Shown piece after piece: positions 12,217 through 24,283 of a stretch of DNA of 64,000 nucleotides. The position numbers and the translations under genes were made by a program. How positions within the stretch are numbered: position 1 is the stretch's first letter; each line of letters starts with the position of its first letter. The DNA lies in assembly GCA_959347315.1 (NCBI GenBank), contig OY365806.1:34127106-34191105 (forward strand). Reading direction: 5' to 3'. This DNA is from Bimastos eiseni (taxonomy: Eukaryota; Annelida; Clitellata; Crassiclitellata; Lumbricidae). Below the pieces are notes generated by a model, which saw only the letters and a program-made list of their open reading frames with translations, had not been told where the DNA came from and did not search any database.

Positions 12217-15200
12217 TACGTCAGCCGTCGCTGTAGGTGGCAAATTTTAAATTCCCACTTTTAAATTAAAAATACTACGGATCGCGTTATCGTCAGCGTT
12301 GGATTTTTACATCTTCTAACGGAACTTCGTCTCGTGACCCGATGGATTTTTTCAACTACAGCTGATCAGCTAAGTCTTCAATAATATTGGGTTTTTAAAC
12401 TTTATTTTCAACACCAACATTGGCCGCAGTGTTAAATAATTACGCCGATGGCCGTGTGCCATGTTTAAAGACCGACTGCGTCACAGTCGTCAATGGCAAC
12501 GCAACGTTTATTTTTTAAATGGCGGCGCAACTGTAAACAAACTGAACTGAATCTCTAGAAATCAAACCAGAAGATTAAAACAATATCACTGTTTCCCAAA
12601 TTCTCAAATGAATCAAAATCACAAGTTAGCACATCGCACAATCACTAAGGGAACGGATTCACCGACCCTGATAGGGACATTTGAACTTAAACAGAAGAAG
12701 GCACAAGGGACATGCAATGTATGTCATTCAGTTCGCCAACTCCATAACAAGGACGGCATGGTCCACCAACACGGGCCCAGGGTCAATCCATGTCCGGGTT
12801 CGAATAAGCCGCCCTTATCTTCAGGATTCCCTTTGGCACCTTTTGGCTCGGTGACCGTCGCGACAAATGCGAATCCCGAACAAATCACGACTGACGAAGA
12901 ACAGACGACCGATGCCGCCCCTAATTCGGACCCGAGACCTGTCAGGTCAATGCGACACCCTTGCCTCTCACGAGGTCTTCTCAGGCATTTTCCCAAAGGA
13001 GCTAGATCAGGAGCTGGCCGCCTTCTAACCGATATTATGGAGTCCATTTTGGCGGACCCTACGAACCTCGCAGGATGGCGGCGCCTCCTCGCCTTTGGTG
13101 CGGGAACTTTGGAAACTCCTTTGAGGGGCGGCCGACGCCGCAATCTTACGTCCATCGTCAAGAAGCGCATTGCAGATTTTTATGACGGATGGCTGACTTT
13201 GGCCGACACTATCTTCCAACCAGACGCGGACACCCGCGAAGGGCAGAGGCCTACGGGCTCGAATGGAAGACAGGCACTGGCGGCGGCGGTAGCCGCAAAA
13301 TTGGAGGATGGAAACATTAGTGCGGCAGCTCGCATACTTTGTTCTGGCGACGCCCCAGCGCCGATTAATGAAGAGACACTGGAACTTCTGTGCCAAAAAC
13401 ATCCTGCCCCGCCGCGTGACCGCCCAGCCATCCTTCGATCGACCTCAAGCGCACCCTTCCAGGCGACAGAGCTGGAGATTCGCACAATGATGCGCTCTTT
13501 CCCGATGGGGTCGTCCGGCGGCCCTGATGGGCTGCGCCCCCAACACGTGGCAGAACTGATTGGAGATCCAGACGCGGGACCTGGGCTGCTGAGAGCGACG
13601 ACTGCTCTTATCAATCTACTACTGGCCGGCATCTGCCCTCAAGAGATACGGCCCATCTTATTCGGAGGTACTCTTTTCGCCCTCCGTAAAAGCTGTGGTG
13701 GTCTAAGACCAATAGCCATTGGATACGTGTGGCGTCGACTCGCATCTAAATGCGCCAACGCATACGCCGTCCCACGTGTCACGCCGTACCTAACCCCTAA
13801 ACAACTGGGAGTTGGCGTTCCCGGAGGCTGCGAGGCGGCAACCCACGCCGCTAGACGATTCCTGACCAGCATGGACACGAATTCAATAATGGTGAAGCTT
13901 GACATCTCGAACGCTTTCAATAGCTTGCACCGAGATTTCGTGCTCGCATCAGTGGACGAACTCATTCCTGATTTATCCGCATATTGCCATCTTGCCTACG
14001 CCGAGGCGACATCTCTGAAATTCGGGAGATTCACGATACAATCGCAAGAAGGTTCGCAACAGGGCGATCCCTTGGGACCTCTCCTTTTCTGCCTACCGCT
14101 ACAGCCGATCCTTAACCACCTGCTTTCGCCATTGGCCTTTGGATACCTCGACGACCTCACCTTGGGCGGAGATCCTAAGGTGGTGGAGGCGGATGTTAAC
14201 TCGATCGAAGAGGGATGTCTGCAACTAGGCCTCACGCTCAACCGCAAAAAATGCGAACTCATATCTTCCGACGCCCATATCAACGACGTTAGTCAAGGCT
14301 TCCTAGGACAGTTCGCCCGAGTCAATGCATCATTGGCCATGCTCCTAGGGGCTCCGCTTTCCACGACGGATGCCCTGCTTTCAGCCATCGATACCTGTGT
14401 GGCCGACCTCGGAATTGCCCTCGACAGGTTGCAACTAATCGCTAGACAAGACGCTCTACTGATCCTTAGACATTCGATCGGCTCGCCTAAACTCATGCAT
14501 TTATTGAGATGCACCCCTTGCCACGACCACCCGCGTCTATGGGCTTACGACGATCTGCTGCGAGGAGGGATCGAGCGAATCTTCAACATTTCGATGACCG
14601 ATGACCAATGGAGTCAGGCCACTCTCCCGATCAGCATGGGAGGACTGGGAATTAGGAGGGCGTCCTCGCTGGCACTTCCCGCCTTTTTGGCTTCAGCCGC
14701 GGGCACTCTCCAGATCCAGTCCCTCATCTTAGAATCAGCAGCGGTGAAATCGGACTCAGCATGCGACTCGGCGATGTCTACCTGGCTTCAACTTACCAAA
14801 GCTTCTGCCCCGACGACGCCAGGCCATAAACAAGCCCACTTTGACAGACCGCTGTTAAACGCGGTTCTGTCTGCACAAGAAGAAAAGCTACAGGATCCCT
14901 ACGACCAGGCGAGACTAAGGGCCTTGCAGTCACCACACGCCTCGGACTGGCTATACGCTCTCCCGCTCGTTTCTCGCGATCTCAGACTGGAGGACGATAC
15001 CGTGAGGGTGGCGGTCGGCCTACGATTAGGGGTGGCCATCTGTGAGCCGCACACCTGCGCATGCGGCGCCTTCGTCTCAGCCAGAGGCGCACATGGCCTG
15101 TCCTGTTCATTGGGCTTTGGCCGTCAAGCAAGACACTGTAATATCAACGACCTAATCCATCGCAGCCTCAACAGAGCCGGTATTCCAGCAGTCAAGGAAC

Positions 15201-15627
15201 CGTCAGGTCTTTCAAGATTAGATGGAAAGAGACCGGACGGGCAGACCCTGATACCGTGGAGTGGGGGGCGGACCTTACTTTGGGACGCAACTGTGGTGGA
15301 CACAGTGGCCGCTTCCTATATCCCCGAAACAGCTTCCACAGCTGGAGGAGCGGCGGAGATAGCAGCCACAAGGAAACACACAAAATATTCTGAGCTAGAG
15401 AAGAAATACACTTTTGTTCCAATCGCTATAGAAACCTTCGGTCCCCTCAATAGTGAGGGCCTCGCCTTTCTGTCTGAGACTGGACGCCGACTTTCGACAA
15501 CTACCGGTGACACCCGAGAGACAAACTTCCTTTTCCAGAACTTGTCGGCATTGATCCAACGTTTCAATGCGGTGGCTTTTCAGGGCACCATGTCAAGATT
15601 ACAGTCCACTGACAAGCGGCGACCCAG

Positions 15628-15659
<32 letters not shown>

Positions 15660-15660
15660 T
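12217..15660 (+). mobile_element. Probably complete non-LTR retrotransposon with restriction-like endonuclease, in TAA repeats
   Basis: The unit comprises about 390 bases of 5' sequence, a single intact ORF (12608-15631) and essentially no 3' UTR. The stop codon TAA is followed at once by more TAA units. The left side is also TAA/AATA-rich (12173-12216). The layout of one ORF, an N-terminal zinc finger, a central RT and a C-terminal RLE is that of the R2/R4/NeSL group. Insertion into TAA repeats is known for Dong of the R4 clade. The ORF is visibly GC-richer than the AT-rich flanks, and it has no stops or shifts, so insertion was probably recent. The 5' boundary is inferred from the end of the TAA-rich DNA and is uncertain by tens of bases. 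Confidence 0.82.
12608..15631 (+). CDS. Retrotransposon polyprotein: zinc finger, reverse transcriptase, restriction-like endonuclease
   Basis: 1007 residues. At 36-65 is a compact Cys/His cluster (CNVC ... HQHG ... CPGS), probably nucleic-acid binding. The RT begins near 290, with SSGGPDGLRPQH (about 299-311), VKLDISNAFNSLHR (428-441), GSQQGDPLGPLLF (483-495) and the catalytic box FGYLDD (about 510-515; YLDD replaces the more usual F/YADD). A thumb-like region follows (PISMGGLGIRRAS). At 812-835 is a C-x-C-x9-H-x4-C knuckle, then RQARH. The PD-(D/E)xK endonuclease core is RPDG (about 875) and LLWDATVVDT (about 890-900). The element would nick target DNA and prime reverse transcription there (target-primed reverse transcription). 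The family call is secure; the exact clade is not. Confidence 0.9.
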
Positions 15661-15700
15661 GTAATAATAATAATTATAATAATAATAATAATATGCAACA
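15629..15700. repeat. (TAA)n array at the retrotransposon 3' end
   Basis: Ten or so perfect TAA units, then interrupted units. It provides the stop codon and the 3' tail or target sequence of the element. Confidence 0.95.
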
Positions 15701-16393
15701 ATATTAATAATTATAATAACGATGATAATACATGTAAGGTTTAAACTTTCCTCCATGGATTTGGTGATGGTTGTTGCAGTTTAACGACACTGTGTGATAA
15801 CAAAGATCATTAGCGTCGCCCTCCTTCTTTAGCCAGGCTTTGGACTGGCGCTTGCATAGTACAACCAGTGGCGGAATTTTCATGGATTTATTATTAGCAT
15901 GCATCTTTATAGTTATACCACCTGAAGGTATAATTGCACTGTTTCCAGTATTGCTGTTGTTGTTGGTGGTGTCCTTCTTAGACGTATAGGTAGATCCGTT
16001 TGGGTCCTTATAGGTCTACTATGTGCATATGAACTGCTTTGCATTATCAGTTTAATTGCTTTGGTCGTCTATGCAGACGTCGTCGTCTATGCAGACGTCG
16101 TCGTCGTCGTTGTCGTCTTCCAATGCTACATTAAGTCATCATATTCAATTTAAAGACATGGCAGGATAGGTGTTCAGTAATTAATTTGAAATTAATTCCT
16201 TTTATTTTCTAATCAATTTGTTTTTCTTTCAGAACCATTTTACTTAGTTTAATATTTATAATGAATTGTTTTAGTCATCGTTGGCTATTGGTTATAAAAT
16301 TAGAGATATGCCTAGGCTAAAAGTGAAAGAGAGCGATAACTATAGAGATAGCCAGAGATAGATATATGGACAGCGACTGAATGCGACAGAGAA

Positions 16394-16395
<2 letters not shown>

Positions 16396-16440
<45 letters not shown>

Positions 16441-16455
16441 GAGAGAGAGAGAGAC
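16396..16455. repeat. (GA)n microsatellite
   Basis: GAGAGA run broken by a single GAGC unit. Confidence 0.95.
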
Positions 16456-17375
16456 ATACTGGTGGTGGTGCACCTAGAGGGATCAACGGAGATATCCGTG
16501 TGGCAAGCGAAAGACGTTCACATCAATTGCTTATGAGATCCAGCAACGCATTTGAGTGATTAATTAGAACCTTTCATTATTGAACAGAGAAAAACGTCTC
16601 TTCAATCAAGCACAGGCCTAGGCGATTAATCCGTTTAGTACTAATGTGCATCAAACGGCATATTAAAATCCTCGGTGAATAAGCTGGTTCCCAGACGTCG
16701 CTTTTGTGGGCGCTGATTATTTTTCGAAGATTTACATTACATTACATCTATGAATATGCAAAAGGTTGTAACGGACTGGAGCAAACGTAGGCCTAACATA
16801 TACTTTTGCATATAATTATCTTAAAATCATGTGTTTTGCGCCCCTGTGTAGACCTATTACATATAGACGTATAAGATTTTAAATGCAAAATTGATCCAGC
16901 ATTAAATCTGACATTTAAAAACGAATTAATGAGTAGACATGTAACGCTTGGTTTGAAACTATGCTGACCTGTTGGCTAAAATTGTCGGTCTAAATTGGCA
17001 ATCTTCCAAATGCGAATACAGGGTCTACAAATGAGTTTTCTATTATTTCGGTGGTGCTGGTTTCTCATCCAAAGCAGAGATTAGATGATAAATATCTTTC
17101 GCGTAACCGATGCAACTGGCGTTTAAATGTCAATCTGCAGTCAAGAAAATTGCTCAAGTCTCACATGACATAATTATAAGATCTGCGATCATGAGTAATC
17201 GAGAGATAGGAAGATATTCTGCGCAATGAATTTGACAGTGGAATTTGCTGACAGTTCTGTTAAAATTCGGCAACGCGTATTTAAATGCGTCAGATATGGT
17301 TTGGGCTCACGACTGAAGCCGTGGCATCTGTTTATTTATTTGCCCTTATAGGGTAAAAATTGTTACTAGAGCCCC

Positions 17376-17376
<1 letters not shown>

Positions 17377-17430
<54 letters not shown>
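17377..17430. repeat. (TA)n microsatellite
   Basis: About 27 TA units without interruption. Confidence 0.97.
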
Positions 17431-17432
<2 letters not shown>

Positions 17433-18889
17433 TCAGATTTGCAATCCACGTGACTGTGCTGCCAGGAGCTTTTGATGTCGACCCATTTACCAGGTACTTG
17501 ATGGAATCTCGAAGCTATAGTAAGGACTTCAAATGACGGAACGCAACCGAGTAAGCACCTGCTGCTACTACTCCTGATACTGTTGATGCTTGTGGCAGCT
17601 GCAGATAGGAAGATTTTCTGGACGCCGGAAGGTCAATACTTCTTCGTTATATACGTAAAGGGAGTTGCTTTCGGAAGAACGCGAACTATGAGGTCATTGT
17701 TCAGATCGTGCCTCTAAAAGCAAAAGGGAGGAGTTTCAAATACCAGATCGTCTCTCGCATCATCAGTTAGAGAAATGAAACAAACGAAGGCTCTTCGAAC
17801 GCAACCAATCCGTCCACCCCAACACCAGAAGCGATTGTTTCCGCCGCCAGAGGCGCTTTCGCTTACACTTATTCCAGTGCAACCGCAATGAATGCGTAGG
17901 AGAACCGACAGATCAGTCGCCTGCAGCTGGGGAGACGTGCCTTCGATATCTTGAAATTATCTTACTTCCAATAGTCGCTCATAGTCGTTCTTTCATCGAT
18001 ATTTATTACTTTTTTTCTACAGATTCTCTTTTCTCTATGTTGTCTATTTTTATTTTTTATTCTGCTTCGTCTTCTTCCTTTTTTCTTGCTCTTCTTGCGA
18101 CAAACTCCAGCAATATATATAGGGCCCTATATCCACATAAACATCAACAGCCATCTGCCTGATTATTGCGCTCATATTAACAAGTAGACCTACTGAAACA
18201 TAAGCCTACTAGAATAGGCTACTACAAATATGGAGCTATTCCAGATAAAGAAAGGGCCTATGCCACTTCAGTAGGTTTATAAAAATACCATAGGTCGGCA
18301 GGCATTAGTCACACTAATCCTTTAAACGTTTAGCGCCTTCGCGATGTTCATATAAGGTGCTACATAAAGCCTAATACATACATACATACAAAATACATCT
18401 TAATTTCGCTCACTCAGTCACTCTTGTGTATACATGTTGCTAAGCATAATACAGCACAAATTCACGTGTTACTGACGATGCATTTCTTTAGTAAGTTAAT
18501 ATAAACCAATACAAATATACATTAATTATAAACCTACAGCCACGCATTTATATGAACTTTTTGTCAAAACTCAAGATAGTGGCAAATCGATATAAAACCT
18601 GTTGAATATATTACATATTATATCTAATCTCTGTGAAGTCCGTTCTTTGTTTATAAAACCACCGCATGTAAAAGAGTACAAATGAAAAATTAACGCTTTT
18701 GAGATATAAATACAGGTTGTGCTCACTATTGGTATTATAGTCTTTCATTTATCATCTCGGTGCTTATAAATAAGTCTACTCAGTGTTGATATAATATTGA
18801 TTAACTTTGTTCTTGTTACCACTATTTAAGTCTGCATTAATATGCCAGGTTGCGGCTTGACAACTCGACTGTTCTGGTAGATAAACGAA

Positions 18890-19030
18890 TATCATGATCA
18901 TCATCATGATCATCATCATCATCGTCATCGTCATCATCGTCATCATCACCACCAAAGCCGCCATTACCACCACCCCCACAACAAAAACACCGTCACCATC
19001 ACTATCACCATCATCATCATTATCATTCTA
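18890..19030. repeat. (ATC)n-rich microsatellite
   Basis: Interrupted ATC/CATCGT/ACC units. The Met/Ile/Thr-rich frames here are artefacts. Confidence 0.9.
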
Positions 19031-20009
19031 CCACTTTATTTAGGGCAAAATAATTAACCAGCGAAACACAAACGCGTACAAAACAAAATTTTTACAGAAA
19101 TATGTGACGCCATACAAATTCACGATTTAATGCATGCATACCAACGTTTGGTAGCACTTCTCCCAGCGGGTCAGCATTTTCTTCTTAATATTCATCTTAT
19201 TGTTTTATCTTTTGCTTTAATCTTCTTAGTTATTCATGTCTTCTTTGATCTATTTCCTCTGATCCTCTTTTTTGAATGGTTTCAAAGTGTTCTGATCGCT
19301 CTCCTTATCTCTTTCTCATCCTGGTTCTCCTTTTTAGTCGAGCAACAGGTGTGTTGTGAAGCTGATTAAATGCAGGCATGCATGACCGAAGGCGATCGTT
19401 TTGTTTAGTTGACTTCAATTCATCAACCAATTCATTAATCTTTCAACGAGGCCAAGTTCATCTCTAAGAAAGGGACCTATGCAAGGAACTGTACGCCGGT
19501 GTCAGCAACAGTACAGACAAAGGTAGACACCGAGACAGCGAAGCAACCATGCAGCAGGATAGAGAGAAAGACAGGAGGCTATTCAAAAGAGAGACGGAGA
19601 CATATCTGAATAGGTCTTAACACGAAAGAGACGCTTGCGAAGAACGATCGAGAGTGAGGAGAAAGATATTCAAGCAGAGAAAACGTCTTGAAAAGCAGAA
19701 ACATATTGAAACACGAAGCGTCTCGTTGACATTCAGTTTTCATGACGGAGCGTCTGGTCATGATGACATTGGTCTTGTCACACGAAACACATGTACGCAC
19801 AGATAAATAGATGACTCAGAAATACAGAATTTGCGGAAAGAACAAAATAAAAAAAACATCATAGAGAATAAACAAGCAAATCTCATTCTTTGTAGATTAG
19901 ATACATAGCATAGAAAGTGCGAGTTGAGCAAATTGAAGACTGGGTTCGTTTCCTGTAGGTTGACTTTTTCCGTAGATTATTTCTCTATGGATTATCTGCT
20001 TAACTGTTG

Positions 20010-20560
20010 GTCATTTTCCTGCAATTCATTTTCTGCGCGTCATTTTCTTGAGGGTAATTTTAGTTCGTGTCAATTTCCTACTGATGATTTCGCTACTGGT
20101 CATTTTCCTGTGGGTAGTTTTCCCTGTCGGACAATTTCCTGTGGGTCATTTTCGGAATTGTTCCCTTTGGGTCATATTTCTTGGGTATTATTTCTCTTGG
20201 AGGTCAATTTCATGTGGGTCATTTCTCGTTTCTTCCTGGGTATCATTATATTTACGGGTCATTTTAGTTATGGTTAATTTCATACTCTTGATCATTTTTC
20301 TGCGTGTCACTTTTCCCGTGCGTCAATTTTTCTGTGGGTCATTTTTGGTGAGTGGGTATTTTTTCTTCAGGTCATTTTTCTGGGAGTCATTGTCCTGCGG
20401 GGCATATTTCTGTGGGAAATTTTTTGGATTATTATTAGGTGGGTTATTTTCCTCAGGGTTACTTAGGTTATTTAGCTTATTTTCCTAAGGGATATTAACC
20501 TGTAGGTTATTTTCCTGTGGGTCACATTTTCCTGTCTGTTATTTTTATGTTGGCTATTAT
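20010..20560. repeat. Degenerate tandem repeat of a TTTTCCTGTGGGTCA-type unit
   Basis: The word GTGGGTCATTTT(C/T)CTG and variants recur every 15-20 bases across 550 bp, mostly as GGGTCATTTT or GTTATTTTCCTG. Divergence is high, so it is an old or fast-decaying array. Confidence 0.75.
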
Positions 20561-21294
20561 CATGTGGTATATTTCTCTCTGGGATTATTCTTGTGGGTTG
20601 TATACCCTGGCGTCTGAATAATTTCCGTCTTGAGGTCTTGCTTCGCGCGCAGGAGAATAACTACACATGTAGGACAATTGGAAGTTGTCTTCTTCGATGA
20701 TCGTCAGCTTTTCCTTGGCAAGTGAATTGCTCCCAGGGACCTAAGCTAAAATACCCTCATCTTATAAAAGCAGAATTGGTGTATTACGGCCCGTAACCGT
20801 GTCTCTGGATTTATTTTCTAAGTTATGTAGGGACCTGGGACTAATAGGCCCTATATCTTCAATATTATTGCTCTCACTTCTCATTGTTACCATTGGGTTT
20901 ATCTAACAACCGAACGAAGGGGATTCGAAGCATGTGATCTCTAAGAGGTTGCTCTGTCTCATCGGAAGACACTGATTTCTATCTGTAGGCCCCATATATG
21001 TGTGGAACCAACGCTTCCGTGAGATACCAAATGGCGCCATTAGAAGTGTCTAGTTGCATATGTGCATGCATACATACATTCATAGGCTACGCGTATGGTC
21101 TACGTATAGGCTACATCAGTTTGACGTATAAATATTTCTTTTAATAGGCTAAGTACGTTAAACTTATGATTATGGGCGCCATACATGGCTACCGACATCA
21201 TTCGTTCTAACTGTGTCTGTAATCGTACTACGTTGTTGTCAGTTCGAAAAACAAACGGAAATTATTGTTACTATTTTTTTCTTGTCCTCAGGTA

Positions 21295-21347
21295 CTTATT
21301 ATTATTATTGTTATTATTATTATTATTATTACTATTATTATTATTTG
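21295..21347. repeat. (TTA)n microsatellite
   Basis: ATTATTATT run with a few interruptions. It explains the poly-Tyr frame. Confidence 0.95.
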
Positions 21348-21401
21348 ATAAATCCTATTAGTTTGGAGGAGCCGAGAGTATACGTCCTACATCACAATAC
21401 A

Positions 21402-21439
21402 AGAGAGACAGAGAGACAGAGACAGAGACAGAGAGAGAC

Positions 21440-21470
<31 letters not shown>

Positions 21471-21572
21471 GACACACATAGATAGAAAGAGACAGAGAGT
21501 AAGACAGAGACAGAGACAGAGACACACATACACAGAGAGAGACAGAGAGAGAGGGAGACAGAGAGAGAGGGA
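21402..21572. repeat. (GACAGA)n / (GA)n array
   Basis: GAGACAGA units with short GA runs. The alternating Arg/Glu/Asp/Thr frame is an artefact. Confidence 0.93.
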
Positions 21573-22179
21573 TGGGGTGGCTTTATCGATGTATCAAAAC
21601 GGGTAGGTGTATGTGCTTATTTTGAGGCCTTAGGCATTGATGAGCATACTGGTGCACATGGCAGTGAATCAAACAATGACCCAAATAGTTCACAGGTGTC
21701 GACGTTCCATCATGACATCATGGTAGTCGTCGTCGTAGCGAACGTGTCTTCGAAAGCCGAGGCAAACAGGCCACAGGTGGCGCACTGATCACAAGTCGTT
21801 AAAACAACAGCACCAACAACAATGCCCTACGCCGGATTCCCCGAGGGCGAACAGTTCACTTGACGCTCGACTCTTCAGAGGGGGATCAGGTAACACCCCG
21901 TCTCCATTTCTCCAATAGTGGGCTTCTTTCCTGCGCAGAAAAGATTCTGTTCCCTGGGACCCTGAGGAGACAAACCAGGTTCTGGGGAGTTCTTGGTGGC
22001 CGGTTGGGTTGCAACGGTGGTGACAACGATCGTCCTGTCCAACCTTTCCTACCCACCACGAAATGGTTTCACTGTTGAGTCGAAGTATATAAACAATATT
22101 TGCCAAACAATGCAACGATCTTCGCTATCGTGTTCGTAGTGCACTTCCGGTCAAGCGTACAGGTCAAGCGCTGGACCAT

Positions 22180-22186
22180 TATAAAG
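22180..22186 (+). promoter_or_regulatory. TATA-like box upstream of a short ORF
   Basis: TATAAAG 41 bases before the ATG at 22221. The implied 5' UTR would be only about ten bases, which weakens the case. Confidence 0.25.
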
Positions 22187-22220
22187 ACCGACTGACCAGT
22201 TGATATCTCATACGTTCTGG

Positions 22221-22361
22221 ATGCGTCGTTTCGCAGTTGCAATAATTATAATGATGATCTTACTTGCGTCTAATTGGTTTATCGCCTCGATTGATATATG
22301 CTGCATCTGTTCATCCGAAGGACGACGAACTTATGATGGAGAAATAATAAGACATTTATAG
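22221..22361 (+). CDS. Possible 46-residue secreted peptide ORF
   Basis: The frame opens MRRFAVAIIIMMILLASNWF, a textbook n- and h-region for a signal peptide. A short hydrophilic end follows with three Cys (CCIC) and SSEGRRTYDG, then TAG. Nothing else supports it: no family is recognised, no poly(A) signal is close, and such a frame can arise by chance in AT-rich DNA. Listed as a candidate only. Confidence 0.25.
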   Translation: MRRFAVAIIIMMILLASNWFIASIDICCICSSEGRRTYDGEIIRHL

Positions 22362-22865
22362 GACCATCTGATAAGCAGTAATTATTATTAAGTAATTACA
22401 TCTAGTATTAGATACGTATAGGCTATGCTATATAGTAACGTCAACGGAAAATCTTCTAGGTTACAAGGGTCATTTCAGTGGAGGTACCAGAGACTCACCA
22501 ACTGACCCTTTATCATTCGTGGACAACGACCTTTCGATGGCACAGCCGCGTGTAGCATTTAGCAGGTGAGGAGGACTATCCGCACACCCCATTCTATCAC
22601 CTATCCGAATAAAGACGAGAAACAACATCAACATAGTCATGACGAGGTAGGACTGCGCAATCTTAACTATCATTAGAACAAACTTACCAGAGCCGTGTTT
22701 TAATTGTCCTTGTAATTAGGCCAACTAAGAAGTGCCTATAGCTATGTGCGGATAGTCTGAGTAGTCCCGGCGAAACTCATCAGCTGTCCATACATGTATT
22801 ATCTCTGCAACGGACAAGCTGACATTTGAAGTCCCGACGACCGGAATGACCTCAAACTGCAACAG

Positions 22866-23305
22866 CGTGCAGAGGTGGGAATGGGGCGAACAGAGGTGGG
22901 AATGGGGCGAACAGAGGTGGGAATGGGGCGAACAGAGGTGGGAATGGGGCGAACAGAGGTGGGAATGGGGCGAACAGAGGTGGGAATGGGGCGAACAGAG
23001 GTGGGATAAGGGCGAACAGAGGTGGGAATGGGGCGAACAGAGGTGGGAATGGGGCGAGCAGAGGTGGGAATGGGGCGAACAGAGGTGGGATAAGGGCGAA
23101 CAGAGGTGGGAATGGGGCGAACAGAGGTGGGAATGGGGCGAACAGAGGTGGGAATGGGGCGAGCAGAGGTGGAAATGGGGCTAGCAGAGGTGGGAATGGG
23201 GCGAGCAGAGGTGGGAATGGGGCGAGCAGAGGTGGGAAGGGCGAGCAGAGGTGGGAATGGGGCGAACAGAGGTGGGAAGGGTGAGCAGAGGTGGGAATGG
23301 AGGGT
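22866..23305. repeat. 21-bp minisatellite, about 20 copies
   Basis: The unit AGGTGGGAATGGGGCGAACAG repeats head to tail. Variants (GATAAGG, GCGAGCAG, GCTAGCAG) are arranged in a higher-order pattern on the left, and shortened units lie on the right. Since 21 is a multiple of three, both strands stay open for 100-160 codons; these frames are not genes. Confidence 0.97.
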
Positions 23306-24130
23306 ATAAACTGCCGCTTTTCATTCAAACACAGCTTCAATTAAGTGCATAGATCTGGCGTTTTGTCTCCACGTTTTATTTTATTTATTTTATAATCTAG
23401 CGCTTAAAACTATAAGACTTATAAGCATAAAATGCACGAATTCAGGCGTTATATATAATAAACTATACATGATATTTTCATGATGCGATGTTATGCATGA
23501 ATACATAATATAATATGAATAATGCCTAAAATTACTATATTATAAGTACATTAAGAATATTACAGAAAATTGACATGCTGATTCGAGAGATTCCTCTCTA
23601 ACTGTATAAATAGCGTTGCCATAATTGGTCATAATTATGAGCTCTTCAAATGAGCAATGAGTCATCGAACTGAAACTATTTATATGGCAATCGGCCTAAA
23701 TATAGGCTACTAAATTCCAAACAAAATAGACGTGAATTTGTACATATTTATCTGTACTTAGAAGGACGAAGACTATAGTAGAGAATTTGGCCATAATAAG
23801 TAATATCCGTTTCTCTCCCTTTCTTCACTCCTTGCTTCTCCAGTCCGTCCGACCGATGACATCTGTCTGAATTATCCTTCAGCTCGCGATGTCATCCAAG
23901 ACTTACCAATCAACCTTAACGTCGTTCATTGAGCACAGCAGTTCATCTTGTTTCATAACAGCCAGATAGATAGACACCAGATTTGGTCTTTGAAAGACAG
24001 AGCATCGCATGGAACTTTATCTTTATCACGTTGAAACCAATAGAACACCAGCAACGCACACAGTCCAAAGAATCGTCACACGGCTCATAAATACAAGAAT
24101 GAAGCTGGATTAGTATAAGTTTTAAAATGG
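23306..24130. other. Intergenic, no feature seen
   Basis: AT-rich sequence without a supported exon, RNA gene or repeat. Confidence 0.6.
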
Positions 24131-24138
24131 TGAAAGTG

Positions 24139-24275
24139 CAGAGGCAGCAATCTCGTTTGACAGGTGGGGGACACCCAATGAGAAGGGTAGAAAATGTAGG
24201 GGGACAAACGTATAACATGTCCCCTCTTTGTAAAAGGGGGCTTTGTTCCCCTCAACCCGCGGATCGCCGCCCCTG
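24139..24275. mobile_element. hAT-type MITE
   Basis: 137 bp bounded by imperfect inverted ends, CAGAGGCAGCAATC on the left and GGATCGCCGCCCCTG on the right (CAGGGGCGGCGATCC when reversed). It is flanked by a perfect 8-bp duplication TGAAAGTG (24131-24138 and 24276-24283). CAGRGG ends and 8-bp duplications are hallmarks of hAT transposons. There is no coding capacity. Confidence 0.8.
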
Positions 24276-24283
24276 TGAAAGTG

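Larger units (their letters stand above)
15701..22170. other. Gene-poor stretch with microsatellites
   Basis: I see no exon with family similarity. Besides the repeats listed separately, it holds a GTC-rich run at 16076-16118 and T-rich pyrimidine tracts at 18010-18090. The hydrophobic frames at 19130-19369 and 19924-20488 come from T-rich or repetitive DNA, not from a recognisable protein. Confidence 0.55.

Noticed and set aside
12724..15567. Antisense frames of 60-150 codons across the retrotransposon
   Set aside because: Shadows of the 1007-codon ORF, whose domains are clear on the plus strand.
19130..19369. 79-codon strongly hydrophobic ORF
   Set aside because: T-rich DNA yields Phe/Leu/Ile by chance; no TATA, poly(A) signal or family.
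22846..23340. 112- and 162-codon repetitive proteins on both strands
   Set aside because: Products of a 21-bp minisatellite; no start context, splice sites or flanking coding sequence.
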